Assembly (NCBI RefSeq): GCF_047228825.1
Contig: NZ_JBFEGN010000010.1
Coordinates: 17,812 to 81,811 of the forward strand
Reading direction: 5' to 3'
Length of the DNA stretch: 64,000 nucleotides
Source of the DNA: Siminovitchia sp047228825
GTDB lineage: Bacteria > Bacillota > Bacilli > Bacillales > Bacillaceae_C
A program made the translations under genes and the position numbers. Shown here piece by piece: positions 16,454 through 23,667 of the stretch. Within the stretch, counting starts at the first letter, position 1. Each line of letters opens with the position of its first letter. The notes beneath the pieces were generated by a model. It saw only the letters and a list, made by a program, of their open reading frames with translations. It did not search any database and had not been told where the DNA came from.

Positions 16454-16930
16454 ATGTCAAGCAAAAATAAAACGAAAACACCAAATCAAATCAAGTATGA
16501 ACAATTGCAGAGCAAGCACGAAAAAAAACGCCCCATTTTCAAAAACTGTGTTCGTGCTTTTTTTGTCGGCGGGACGATTTGTATCATTGGACAAGCGATT
16601 ACATATTTTTATATTTATTTCTTTGACTTTACCGAACAAACAGCAGGAAATCCAACTGTCGCCACAATGGTCTTTTTAGCCATGCTGCTTACTGGATTTG
16701 GCATGTACGACCGGATCGGGCAATATGGGGGAGCAGGCAGTGCAGTGCCGGTAACCGGTTTTGGGAATTCCATCGTGTCAGCGGCGATTGAACACCGAAC
16801 TGAAGGATTCGTCCTTGGTGTTGGCGGAAATATGTTTAAATTGGCAGGATCGGTGATCGTGTTTGGCGTGTTTTCCGCCTTTGTCATTACATTGATCAAA
16901 ACTATATTGGAGATATGGGGGGGATTGTAA
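16454..16930 (+). CDS. spoVAC: Stage V sporulation protein AC
   Basis: SpoVAC is an inner-membrane protein of the SpoVA channel that takes up dipicolinic acid during spore formation and releases it in germination; it behaves as a mechanosensitive channel. The 158 residues include a basic N-terminus, then membrane segments containing CIIGQAITYFY, MLLTGFGMYDRIGQYGGAGSA and VPVTGFGNSIVSAAIEHRTEG, all characteristic. Its TAA overlaps the ATG of spoVAD by one base. Confidence 0.95.
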   Translation: MSSKNKTKTPNQIKYEQLQSKHEKKRPIFKNCVRAFFVGGTICIIGQAITYFYIYFFDFTEQTAGNPTVATMVFLAMLLTGFGMYDRIGQYGGAGSAVPVTGFGNSIVSAAIEHRTEGFVLGVGGNMFKLAGSVIVFGVFSAFVITLIKTILEIWGGL

Positions 16931-17946
16931 TGCTTGCAGGCGCGCAGACGTGGGTTTTTAAATCGAAGCCGGCTGTGATATCAACAGGCATCGTAGGGGG
17001 ACCCTTTGAAAAAAATGGACGGTTAACCAATGACTTTGACAAGTTTCATGAGGACTTGTGGATGGGGAAAGATTCTTATGAAAAAGCCCAAACCGTCCTG
17101 TTGGAAGATGCAGTAAATATTGCTTTACGGAAAAAGGCACTCAAGGAAGATGCCGTACAATTTTTCTTGGCCGGAGATTTAATTAACCAGATCACCCCAA
17201 CGAGTTTTGCTGCCAGGACAAATCAAATCCCCCACCTTGGATTGTTCAGCGCCTGCGCCACTTCAACGGAAGGATTGGCCCTGTCCGCGATGATTATTGA
17301 TAACCAGGGTGCAAACTATATTTTAACAGGAGCATCAAGCCATAACGCTTCCGCCGAAAGGCAATTCCGCTATCCGACAGAGTACGGAGGACAAAAGCCG
17401 CCGACAGCACAATGGACGGTCACAGGAGCGGGTGTGGCATTATTGGGCAAAGGCCAGGGACTTGAAAGCCCCCACCCCCGTATTGTATCTGCCACGATTG
17501 GAAAAGTAGTGGATATGGGATTAACGGACCCCTTCAATATGGGCGGAGCGATGGCCCCGGCAGCGGTAGATACGATTACGCGCCATTTTTTTGATTTAAA
17601 AATAGACCCGTCATATTACGATCTTATTTTAACGGGAGATTTAGCCCAAATCGGCAGGGCTGCGGCCCTGGATTTGTTTCATCAACAAGGGCTGCAGATC
17701 AAGGATGAACAGTTTCTTGACTGCGGTTTGCTGATTTACCGGGATGAGCAGGATGTATTTGCCGGTGCAAGCGGCCCGGCATGTTCAGCGATTGTGGCTT
17801 ATGGACACATATTGAACGAAATGATAAAAGGGAAATATAAGAGAATTTTATTTGTGGCAACCGGAGCCCTTTTATCGCCGCTGTCATATCAGCAGAAAGA
17901 AACGATTCCGTGCATAGCGCATGCTGTCGGAATAGAATATATGTGA
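16930..17946 (+). CDS. spoVAD: Stage V sporulation protein AD
   Basis: SpoVAD is a thiolase-fold protein that binds dipicolinic acid on the inner spore membrane. The 338 residues include TGIVGGPFE, FSACATSTEGLALSAM (the thiolase-like Cys region), SSHNASAERQFRYPTEYGGQ, and the C-terminal GASGPACSAIVAYGHIL. Start ATG 16930 follows GGGGGGA within spoVAC. It is the cytoplasmic partner of the flanking SpoVAC and SpoVAE membrane proteins. Confidence 0.95.
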   Translation: MLAGAQTWVFKSKPAVISTGIVGGPFEKNGRLTNDFDKFHEDLWMGKDSYEKAQTVLLEDAVNIALRKKALKEDAVQFFLAGDLINQITPTSFAARTNQIPHLGLFSACATSTEGLALSAMIIDNQGANYILTGASSHNASAERQFRYPTEYGGQKPPTAQWTVTGAGVALLGKGQGLESPHPRIVSATIGKVVDMGLTDPFNMGGAMAPAAVDTITRHFFDLKIDPSYYDLILTGDLAQIGRAAALDLFHQQGLQIKDEQFLDCGLLIYRDEQDVFAGASGPACSAIVAYGHILNEMIKGKYKRILFVATGALLSPLSYQQKETIPCIAHAVGIEYM

Positions 17947-17958
17947 GGAGGCAAAAAG

Positions 17959-18315
17959 ATGCTGGCAATGTTTTTTTGGGCTTTTGTGGTTGGCGGTCTC
18001 ATATGTGTGATTGGGCAGCTTATGTTCGATGCAGCAAAGCTGCCGCCGGGACATACGTTAAGCATTATGGTTGTAGCCGGCGCTGTGCTTGCCGGTTTTG
18101 GGCTGTATGAGCCGCTGATTGATTTTGCCGGTGCCGGTGCAACCATCCCAATTACAAGTTTTGGAAATTCACTCGTGGAAGGAGCCATGCAGGAAGCAAA
18201 TAAACACGGGATTATCGGTGTTATCACCGGCATGTTTGAAGTCACATCTTCGGGCATTTCGGCTGCGATTATATTCGGTTTTCTCGGTGCGCTTATTTTT
18301 AAGCCGAAGGGTTGA
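17959..18315 (+). CDS. spoVAE: Stage V sporulation protein AE (SpoVAEb type)
   Basis: A 118-residue membrane protein related to SpoVAC: GGLICVIGQLMFDAAKLPPG, then VLAGFGLYEPLIDFAGAGAT and IPITSFGNSLVEGAMQEANKH. With SpoVAC and SpoVAD it makes the minimum SpoVA channel set. GAGGAGG precedes ATG 17959, 12 bases after spoVAD. The genes spoVAA, spoVAB, spoVAEa and spoVAF are absent here, so this is a short spoVA set, either additional to or in place of the usual operon near sigF. Confidence 0.93.
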   Translation: MLAMFFWAFVVGGLICVIGQLMFDAAKLPPGHTLSIMVVAGAVLAGFGLYEPLIDFAGAGATIPITSFGNSLVEGAMQEANKHGIIGVITGMFEVTSSGISAAIIFGFLGALIFKPKG

Positions 18316-18324
18316 CCGGAAGAT

Positions 18325-18350
18325 AGTGGGCATTGCCCCATTCTTTTTTT
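18325..18350 (+). terminator. Terminator after spoVAE
   Basis: A 6-bp stem (18325-18330 with 18337-18342) and a 6-base loop, followed by a C and seven T. Confidence 0.6.
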
Positions 18351-18369
18351 GAGTAGTTTTCCTGACCTC

Positions 18370-18396
18370 ACCAAAAAACTCCTCCTTCATAATATA
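18370..18396 (+). promoter_or_regulatory. SigK-type promoter of spoVIF
   Basis: CATAATATA (18388-18396, exact CATAnnnTA) with CACC around 18369-18372; AC to CATA spacing is 16. The gene is SigK-dependent in B. subtilis. Confidence 0.75.
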
Positions 18397-18426
18397 TTAA
18401 AGACGCAAAGGAGGGGTGGGAAAGGA

Positions 18427-18681
18427 ATGGATAACCAATTTTTCAAGAATGTCGAAAAACAGACCGGAGTAAATATGAACGAGGTACTTAAACTCGCCAA
18501 CTCATTGCAAGGTGCCAATTTTAAGGATGAAAAAACCGTAAGAAGGGTCATACGCCAAGTGGCAAAAATAGCCAATAAACCGGTTCCCAAGGAATTGGAA
18601 GATAAAATGGTCAAAACCATTACAAAAGACGGAAGTAAGCTGGATATGGGAACCATATCCAACATGCTGAACAATAAATAA
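18427..18681 (+). CDS. spoVIF: Stage VI sporulation protein F
   Basis: SpoVIF (YjcC) is needed for late coat assembly and germination through control of GerE-dependent coat genes in B. subtilis. The 84-residue product reads MDNQFFKNVEKQTGVNMNEV onwards, with NFKDEKTVRRVIRQVAKIAN and KPVPKELEDKMVKTITKD, matching the family closely. AAGGAGGGG and GGAAAGG precede ATG 18427. The open frame can be extended upstream to 18349 but that lies within the SigK promoter. Confidence 0.93.
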   Translation: MDNQFFKNVEKQTGVNMNEVLKLANSLQGANFKDEKTVRRVIRQVAKIANKPVPKELEDKMVKTITKDGSKLDMGTISNMLNNK

Positions 18682-18687
18682 TCAATC

Positions 18688-18720
18688 GGGCTTGCGCAAA
18701 TTGCTGCAAGTCCTTTTTTT
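18688..18720 (+). terminator. Terminator after spoVIF
   Basis: An 8-bp stem (18688-18695 with 18706-18713, one G-U) and a 10-base loop, followed by seven T. Confidence 0.85.
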
Positions 18721-18842
18721 AAAGGATATATTGGCAGTTCGCCAATTTAGTCAAATTAAACCTCCCACCTCTAATTTCAGTGTTTATTGAAACAAAAAGA
18801 GGGTAAATAAAAAAGAATATTACGAAAAAAGGAGGCGTGTAT

Positions 18843-19082
18843 ATGGGTTATATAGCTCCTGCAGTTCCTGTCCAATATGAAGATTACAAGAGAAGGATCG
18901 AGCAGGCGGCACGAACATGGGATCCAATGCCTGTTACGCCCGCATCAAAGGTGGAGCCAAGATCCGAAAGATTCATGCTGTTTTACCGGGGCGGCAAGGA
19001 TCCTGCAGCAAAGGGCGGAAAAATTGCGGCGCAATTGTTTGAACCAACAGGAAAAGGCCGGTACATCAACGAATATGTATAG
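18843..19082 (+). CDS. Hypothetical protein, 79 residues
   Basis: I do not recognise this protein. It starts MGYIAPAVPVQYEDYKRRIE and has a Pro-rich middle (DPMPVTPASKVEP) and a basic, Gly-rich end (FYRGGKDPAAKGGKIAAQLF). No signal peptide or membrane segment is visible. AAAGGAGG sits 7 bases before ATG 18843, so it is likely to be translated. It lies between spoVIF and an MBL-fold gene in a sporulation neighbourhood and might be a spore protein, but there is no direct evidence. A short inverted repeat (18730-18735 with 18741-18746) stands upstream. Confidence 0.65.
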   Translation: MGYIAPAVPVQYEDYKRRIEQAARTWDPMPVTPASKVEPRSERFMLFYRGGKDPAAKGGKIAAQLFEPTGKGRYINEYV

Positions 19083-19108
19083 TATCATTTTTTGAAAGGA
19101 TGTTCTTA

Positions 19109-20029
19109 TTGGAATTCATCAGTGTATCGGAGCATTGCCATTATTTTAAAAGTGCAGTCAACATCGGTTATGTTTTCAAGGACGGGAAAGGCATGTTGAT
19201 TGATGCCGGCTTGGAAAAAAGCACCGCGAAGAAGGTTCTTAAACATTTAATCAAAAAAGAGCTGCCCATCCATTACTTGATACTCACCCACGCCCATGCC
19301 GATCATTACGGAGGGGCAGCTTACATAAAAAAAGAGGCGCGCGCAGAAGTGTTTGCACCCCCGCTTGAAGCTGCGATTATGGAAAATCCGCTCTTGGAGC
19401 CCATTTATTTATGGAACGGCGCTTATCCAATTAAAACGCTCAGAAACAAATTTTTGGAAGGGGAGCCTGTGCAGGTTGATGGCCTGCTTGATTTTGGGGA
19501 ACAATCCATCGGTCCCTTTCAAATCAAAGCCATCCATCTGCCCGGTCACAGCTACGGTCAATGCGGGGTGTTGATTGAGGATATTTTTTATGCTGCCGAC
19601 AGTTACTTTGGCGTCGAAGTGCTGCGAAAGCATAAAGTTCCGTTTATTGTCGATGCGAACGCAGCCATTGCCTCCCTGGAAAAAGTTTTGCGGCTGTCTT
19701 GCTCCGGATTTGTACCCGGACACGGGGAATTTGAAAAGGATCCGGCCCATACAATTCGGGCCAATATGGAATGCCATTACAATGTAAAGGAGTTTATATT
19801 CGATCAAATTAATCATGTACCTTCAGGCGTTTCGCTGGATACCCTTCAGCAAGAAATGTTTGGTCATTTCGGCCTAGCGGCGGGGGAACCCGGACAATGG
19901 CTTTTATACAGGACTTCTTTTACAGCATACATATCTTCCCTGATTGAAGATGGTAAAGCCGGCTTGATTGTAAAGGACAATAAACTGTGGCTGCTAAGCA
20001 GTCATGAAAATTCCCTGGATTTGTTATGA
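19109..20029 (+). CDS. MBL-fold metallohydrolase
   Basis: A metallo-beta-lactamase-fold hydrolase of 306 residues. The binuclear zinc motif is THAHADHYGG near residues 58-67; further ligands appear in LPGHSYGQ, YAADSYFG and VPGHGEFE. The C-terminal third (about residues 220-306) is an extra helical domain ending in KDNKLWLLSS. Substrates of this broad family range from thioesters to nucleic acids, and I cannot choose. AAAGGA at 19095-19100 fits TTG 19109 (MEFISVSEHCH), rather than ATG 19100 inside it. The 3' end overlaps yjcF by six bases in convergent orientation. Confidence 0.82.
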   Translation: MEFISVSEHCHYFKSAVNIGYVFKDGKGMLIDAGLEKSTAKKVLKHLIKKELPIHYLILTHAHADHYGGAAYIKKEARAEVFAPPLEAAIMENPLLEPIYLWNGAYPIKTLRNKFLEGEPVQVDGLLDFGEQSIGPFQIKAIHLPGHSYGQCGVLIEDIFYAADSYFGVEVLRKHKVPFIVDANAAIASLEKVLRLSCSGFVPGHGEFEKDPAHTIRANMECHYNVKEFIFDQINHVPSGVSLDTLQQEMFGHFGLAAGEPGQWLLYRTSFTAYISSLIEDGKAGLIVKDNKLWLLSSHENSLDLL

Positions 20030-20045
20030 ATCCAGGGCCGTTTTA
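20013..20045. terminator. Bidirectional terminator overlapping two convergent gene ends
   Basis: CCCTGGATT (20013-20021) pairs perfectly with AATCCAGGG (20029-20037), with a 7-base loop, then CCGTTTT. The hairpin lies inside the last codons of both the MBL-fold gene and yjcF. Confidence 0.75.
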
Positions 20046-20470
20046 TGTTTGACCGCTTTTTTCATCGTGCGATGAGGTATGCCCGCATCAAAAAATTGTT
20101 CCGAAATGACAATATACCCCAGTTTTTTGTAAAAAGGAATGGCCGAAGTTTGGGCATTCAGCACGAGCTCTTCTATGTGGAGGCTGCGGGCAAATTCTTC
20201 TATTTTCTCCATGATTTTCAGGCCGGCGCCTTTTCCTCTGTGCGTTGGCAAAATGCAAATTCTTTCGACTTTCCCTTTGCCGTCCAAAATTCGAAACCTG
20301 CCCGCCCCGACAGGCTTATCCCCGTCGTAGAGGACAAAATGGGATGCATTTGTTTCATGCTCGTCTAATTCAATTTCAATCGGCACATGCTGCTCCTCAA
20401 CAAATACTTTTTTGCGGATGGCATAAGCCTCCCGAAGCTGCTTTTCCGTCTTTGCCTGTATGACGTGCAT
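20024..20470 (-). CDS. yjcF: GNAT-family N-acetyltransferase (YjcF-like)
   Basis: A 148-residue GNAT acyltransferase. The acetyl-CoA loop motif is RICILPTHRGKGAGLKIMEKI (Q/RxxGxG/A form), preceded by PVGAGRFRI and followed by LNAQTSAIPFYKKLGYIVIS. The ElaA/YjcF subgroup keeps the start FVEEQHVPIEIELDEHE. Substrate unknown. Its ATG follows immediately after the yjcG stop (TAAATG), so translation is coupled. Conserved yjcH-yjcG-yjcF order with B. subtilis. Confidence 0.9.
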   Translation of the reverse strand: MHVIQAKTEKQLREAYAIRKKVFVEEQHVPIEIELDEHETNASHFVLYDGDKPVGAGRFRILDGKGKVERICILPTHRGKGAGLKIMEKIEEFARSLHIEELVLNAQTSAIPFYKKLGYIVISEQFFDAGIPHRTMKKAVKHKTALDS

Positions 20471-20986
20471 TTATTGAGGATCCTTTCCAAGGCGGAATGT
20501 TTCATATACTGTCCAGGAACCGTTTTCCAGCTGGTATACGAGGTGGAAACGATCGACAATTTCTTCGTGCTCCAGGCCAAGCATTCCCAATTGGCCGTAC
20601 ACATCCGAATGCTCGTCATTGGAAAGCTTTTGTCCAATGGTAATGTGCGGAACGAAAGGATGTTCCGGCTTTTCTCCAGGCAGGATATCGAAAAAGCTTT
20701 CGTATAAACCTTCCAGCACATGATTTTTTTCCGCTTTAAAATAAATGGTATTGTTTATAGGCTGGAATGAACTGACTTTCATGATCTTCAATGTAAAGGG
20801 TTCATATTTTTTAGCAATATCCACAAGTTTTTCAGTGATAGTATCTACATCCATATCCGTCTCGAATGCTTCCTTTAATGTTAAATGTGGAGGAATCAGT
20901 GCATAATGGGGATCATACCTTTTTCGATAGGAGTTTGCCAAGTCCTGCAATTTCTTGGATGGAAAAATAACAATGCCGTATTTCAA
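20471..20986 (-). CDS. yjcG: 2H phosphoesterase family protein YjcG
   Basis: A 171-residue 2H-phosphoesterase superfamily protein (LigT/2'-5' RNA ligase-like). The paired HxT motifs are His34-Thr36 (IPPHLTL) and His114-Thr116 (VPHITIG). The remainder, for example ANSYRKRYDP, LSNDEHSDVYGQL and VYQLENGSWTVYETF, is very close to B. subtilis YjcG. The substrate is unknown, although the fold cleaves 2',3'-cyclic or 2'-5' linkages. The start is TTG 20986 with AAGGAGGT 7 bases before; the longer frame from 21055 has no support. Confidence 0.92.
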   Translation of the reverse strand: MKYGIVIFPSKKLQDLANSYRKRYDPHYALIPPHLTLKEAFETDMDVDTITEKLVDIAKKYEPFTLKIMKVSSFQPINNTIYFKAEKNHVLEGLYESFFDILPGEKPEHPFVPHITIGQKLSNDEHSDVYGQLGMLGLEHEEIVDRFHLVYQLENGSWTVYETFRLGKDPQ

Positions 20987-21089
20987 AATGTCTACCTCCT
21001 TATTGTCAAAACTTAAATAAATGATACACTCATGTATAACTATAGCAAATTTCACCCTATTTTCCTATAGGACTGAAGAAAGAGTCTAT

Positions 21090-21815
21090 TTAGGAAAACA
21101 TCATTTTGAGTGCTCTTTTTACATCAGGCTGCCAATATGTCCATGCATGCCCTCCATCAAATTCGTCATAGAACGTTTCAAAGCCGGCTTCCATAAAGGC
21201 TTGCTGCAGTTCCCTGTTTGGTGTTAAAAAATCTTCCACCCGTTCAGGCGAAAACTTTACCTCATGTTCTTCTTTTCCAACTACATGATAAATGTCCAAC
21301 AAATGGGGTTCTTTGTGGGATTTGACTGCTGAAAGAACCTTATCGTTCACAAATGGCGAATGCAGGATGACATTTCCGAATATATTCGGATAGCGAAGCG
21401 CAGCCATTAAAGATACTGTTCCTGCAAGGCTGTCCCCCATTAATGTTCTGCATTTTCCCATGCAATATGCCGGATACTCGGTCTCGACCCAAGGCAGTAA
21501 CTCGTGGGCGAGAAAACGGATATAGGCCTCATTTTTCTCCCCGTCCGGGTGATATTTGCTTCTTCGGTCTTTTGCATTTTGGTAAGGAACACCGACGATA
21601 ATGACATTTTCAATTTCATTATTGCCGAGCAATTCATCCGCAAAACGGGAAAGCCGGCCCATTTGAAAGTAGTCCCTCCCGTCCTGAACGATTAAAACAG
21701 AGTGTTTGTAAAGCGGTGAAAAGGCAGGGGGAAGATAAATCAGCAGGGAGATCGTTTCATCCAGCTCCCGGCTTTCAAATTCGTGTTCAGTGATGGTTCC
21801 TTGACGAATATTCAT
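21090..21815 (-). CDS. yjcH: Putative esterase YjcH (alpha/beta hydrolase)
   Basis: A 241-residue alpha/beta hydrolase of the esterase D/Fes type. The nucleophile elbow is GDSLAG (LMGDSLAGTVSLMAAL, near residue 120), preceded by LIVQDGRDYF, and the catalytic His is in FDGGHAWTYW. It ends in VKRALKMMFS. No signal peptide. TTGGAGG lies properly before ATG 21815. The position next to yjcG and yjcF is conserved in Bacillus; a related carbohydrate or peptidyl esterase role is possible, but the natural substrate is unknown. Confidence 0.9.
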   Translation of the reverse strand: MNIRQGTITEHEFESRELDETISLLIYLPPAFSPLYKHSVLIVQDGRDYFQMGRLSRFADELLGNNEIENVIIVGVPYQNAKDRRSKYHPDGEKNEAYIRFLAHELLPWVETEYPAYCMGKCRTLMGDSLAGTVSLMAALRYPNIFGNVILHSPFVNDKVLSAVKSHKEPHLLDIYHVVGKEEHEVKFSPERVEDFLTPNRELQQAFMEAGFETFYDEFDGGHAWTYWQPDVKRALKMMFS

Positions 21816-21960
21816 CAGTCAGTTTCCTCCAATTATTGAAAATGATATGTATGATTTTATCACAAGCATATTTGAAATGAAAAAATGTTTACCAGTCTGC
21901 TATTTTGGGTAAAACCTGATAAGCTAAAGAACATTTATCCTATAACAAAAATAATATTGC

Positions 21961-21988
21961 TTGAATCCAAATGGTAATATGTTAAAAT
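21961..21988 (+). promoter_or_regulatory. SigA-type promoter of the TRAP operon
   Basis: TTGAAT at 21961-21966, 16 bases, then TAAAAT at 21983-21988 with a TGn extension (TGTTAAAAT). It lies 38 bases before the TAXI gene. Confidence 0.72.
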
Positions 21989-22025
21989 CGTTATGAAATT
22001 AAATAATGGTAAGGGGGATGCTTTC

Positions 22026-23036
22026 ATGAGAAAAAGAAAGATGTTTCTTGGAACCGTTTTAATGATAGTGCTTTCACTCGCACTGGCCGCATGCGGAGGA
22101 GGCGGCAACGGGGATGGCGGCAAAGAATCAAAGGGAGATAAGGGAGACAAAAAAGATTACGGGGTTAAATTTTTAAGTATTGCGACAGGCGGTACCGGAG
22201 GTACATATTATCCATTGGGCGGAAACTTCGCCAATCTCATTAAAGATGCGACCGGCGTTGAGGCGAACGCTGTAACTTCGGGGGCTTCTGCAGAAAACAT
22301 GGCGCTGATTAAAAAGGAAGAAGTTGAAGTTGCTTTTACCCAAACGGACATTGCCACTTACGCTACTGAAGGGACAAGAATGTTCGACGGGGACAAAGTG
22401 GAAAACATGAAAGGCCTGGGAACTCTTTACCCGGAAACAGTTCAAATCGTCACTACTGAAAAATCAGGCATTAAATCTATTGAAGATTTAAAAGGGAAAA
22501 CGGTATCGGTTGGTGAATCCGGTTCCGGTACGCTTGCAAACGCTGAACAAATCCTGGAAGTACATGGCTTGACGCTCGACGACATTAAAGCGCGCAATTT
22601 ATCGTTTGATGATTCCACAACAGGGATCCAGGACGGAACAATTGATGCTGCCTTTATTACAGCAGGAACACCGACAGGTGCAGTGGAAGGGTTGGCTGCG
22701 ACAGAAAAAGTGGTAATTGTTCCTCTTGCTGACGACAAAATTGATAAATTAATTGATAAATATCCCTATTATGCTAAAGAAAAAATCCAGTCCGGTACTT
22801 ACGGATCAGACAGCGAAGTAAATACAGTTGCCGTCCAAGCCATGCTCGTTGTACGGGATGACTTGTCTGACGACCTCGTTTATGAAATGACAAAAGCAAT
22901 TTACGAAAATACGGATAAAATCGGCCACGCAAAAGGTGAGTTAATCAGTGCTGAAAAGGCATTGGATGGAATGGCCATCGACTTGCACCCTGGTGCAAAA
23001 AAATATTTTGATGAAAAGGGCATTTCATCGGAATAA
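22026..23036 (+). CDS. TAXI-family TRAP transporter solute receptor lipoprotein
   Basis: Extracytoplasmic receptor of a TRAP transporter, in the TAXI (TRAP-associated extracytoplasmic immunogenic) family. It is 336 residues, with a lipobox LALAAC, so Cys23 is lipidated. After a Gly/Asp/Lys-rich linker come the TAXI motifs IATGGTGGTYYPLGGNFANL, the AENMALIKKEEVEVAFTQTD segment and the GKTVSVGESGSGTLANAEQ binding loop. Ligands of TAXI receptors are often glutamate, other carboxylates or unknown. The frame opens at 21993; AGGGGGATG fits ATG 22026. It is first in an operon with DUF1850 and the permease. Confidence 0.93.
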   Translation: MRKRKMFLGTVLMIVLSLALAACGGGGNGDGGKESKGDKGDKKDYGVKFLSIATGGTGGTYYPLGGNFANLIKDATGVEANAVTSGASAENMALIKKEEVEVAFTQTDIATYATEGTRMFDGDKVENMKGLGTLYPETVQIVTTEKSGIKSIEDLKGKTVSVGESGSGTLANAEQILEVHGLTLDDIKARNLSFDDSTTGIQDGTIDAAFITAGTPTGAVEGLAATEKVVIVPLADDKIDKLIDKYPYYAKEKIQSGTYGSDSEVNTVAVQAMLVVRDDLSDDLVYEMTKAIYENTDKIGHAKGELISAEKALDGMAIDLHPGAKKYFDEKGISSE

Positions 23037-23056
23037 CACGAAAACCTCAACTGAGT

Positions 23057-23087
23057 GAATAGACCGGCCCGCTTCCTCGGTCTATTC
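23057..23087 (+). terminator. Hairpin between the receptor and DUF1850 genes
   Basis: A perfect 10-bp stem (23057-23066 with 23078-23087), followed by TTTCTTTG. It may act as a partial terminator that makes receptor mRNA more abundant than the permease message. Confidence 0.65.
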
Positions 23088-23127
23088 TTTTCTTTGTTTC
23101 CTTCTTGATGCCCAAATGGAGAAAATG

Positions 23128-23667
23128 ATGAAAAAATATAAAAGATATTATTGGATTCTTTTTACTCTCGCAATTGGGACAGTTTTGGCATTGGCAGCCA
23201 TCCCTTATCAACAGGCAGTGACCTTTGAGGCCCATAAGAGCGGGGAGCTTTTGGCGTATTTTCTTTTACGGGATGGTGGTCAAACCTTTCAAATCGAATT
23301 TACGCATTCCATTCATCTTTCAGAAGTAATAGAAACATATCAGGTGCTCCCGGGCGGGGAGATCCGCCAAATTGAATTGGAATACGAAGATACCTCCATC
23401 GGAATGCCGTCTGAAGCGGAAGGCGGGGGAGTTTTTGAAATGAAAGATGGTAAATATTATATCCGCAATATGAAGCGCGATTTTCCTTGGATAGATATAA
23501 GTGTCGGCCAAGTCAGTGCGAATCATAGACTTCTAATCCAAAATAGGACCATCCCATTTTCTTCATTTTCCACCCCCGGCTCCGTTGTAAGAATCAAAAA
23601 ACAAAAATTATCACTTTGGCAGCTGTTGAAAGGAGTGAATTTACTTGGAAGATCAGCAAAAATTTGA
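23128..23667 (+). CDS. DUF1850 domain protein of TRAP operon
   Basis: A DUF1850-type protein of about 179 residues, with a hydrophobic N-terminal anchor or signal segment (residues 8-25) and a soluble domain containing FTHSIHLSEVIETYQV and IEYEDTSIG-like motifs (LEYEDTSIGMPSEAEGG). The HS(I/V) motif is characteristic of the family. DUF1850 genes are common between TAXI receptors and their permeases, but their function is unknown. The frame starts at 23116, but GGAG at 23118-23121 points to ATG 23128. Its end overlaps the permease start by 23 bases. Confidence 0.8.
   Translation: MKKYKRYYWILFTLAIGTVLALAAIPYQQAVTFEAHKSGELLAYFLLRDGGQTFQIEFTHSIHLSEVIETYQVLPGGEIRQIELEYEDTSIGMPSEAEGGGVFEMKDGKYYIRNMKRDFPWIDISVGQVSANHRLLIQNRTIPFSSFSTPGSVVRIKKQKLSLWQLLKGVNLLGRSAKI

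Noticed and set aside
21816..22025. Search for a prophage or insertion sequence in the accessory gaps
   Set aside because: No transposase, integrase or terminal repeats with target duplication were found anywhere in the window, and no CRISPR-like repeats.
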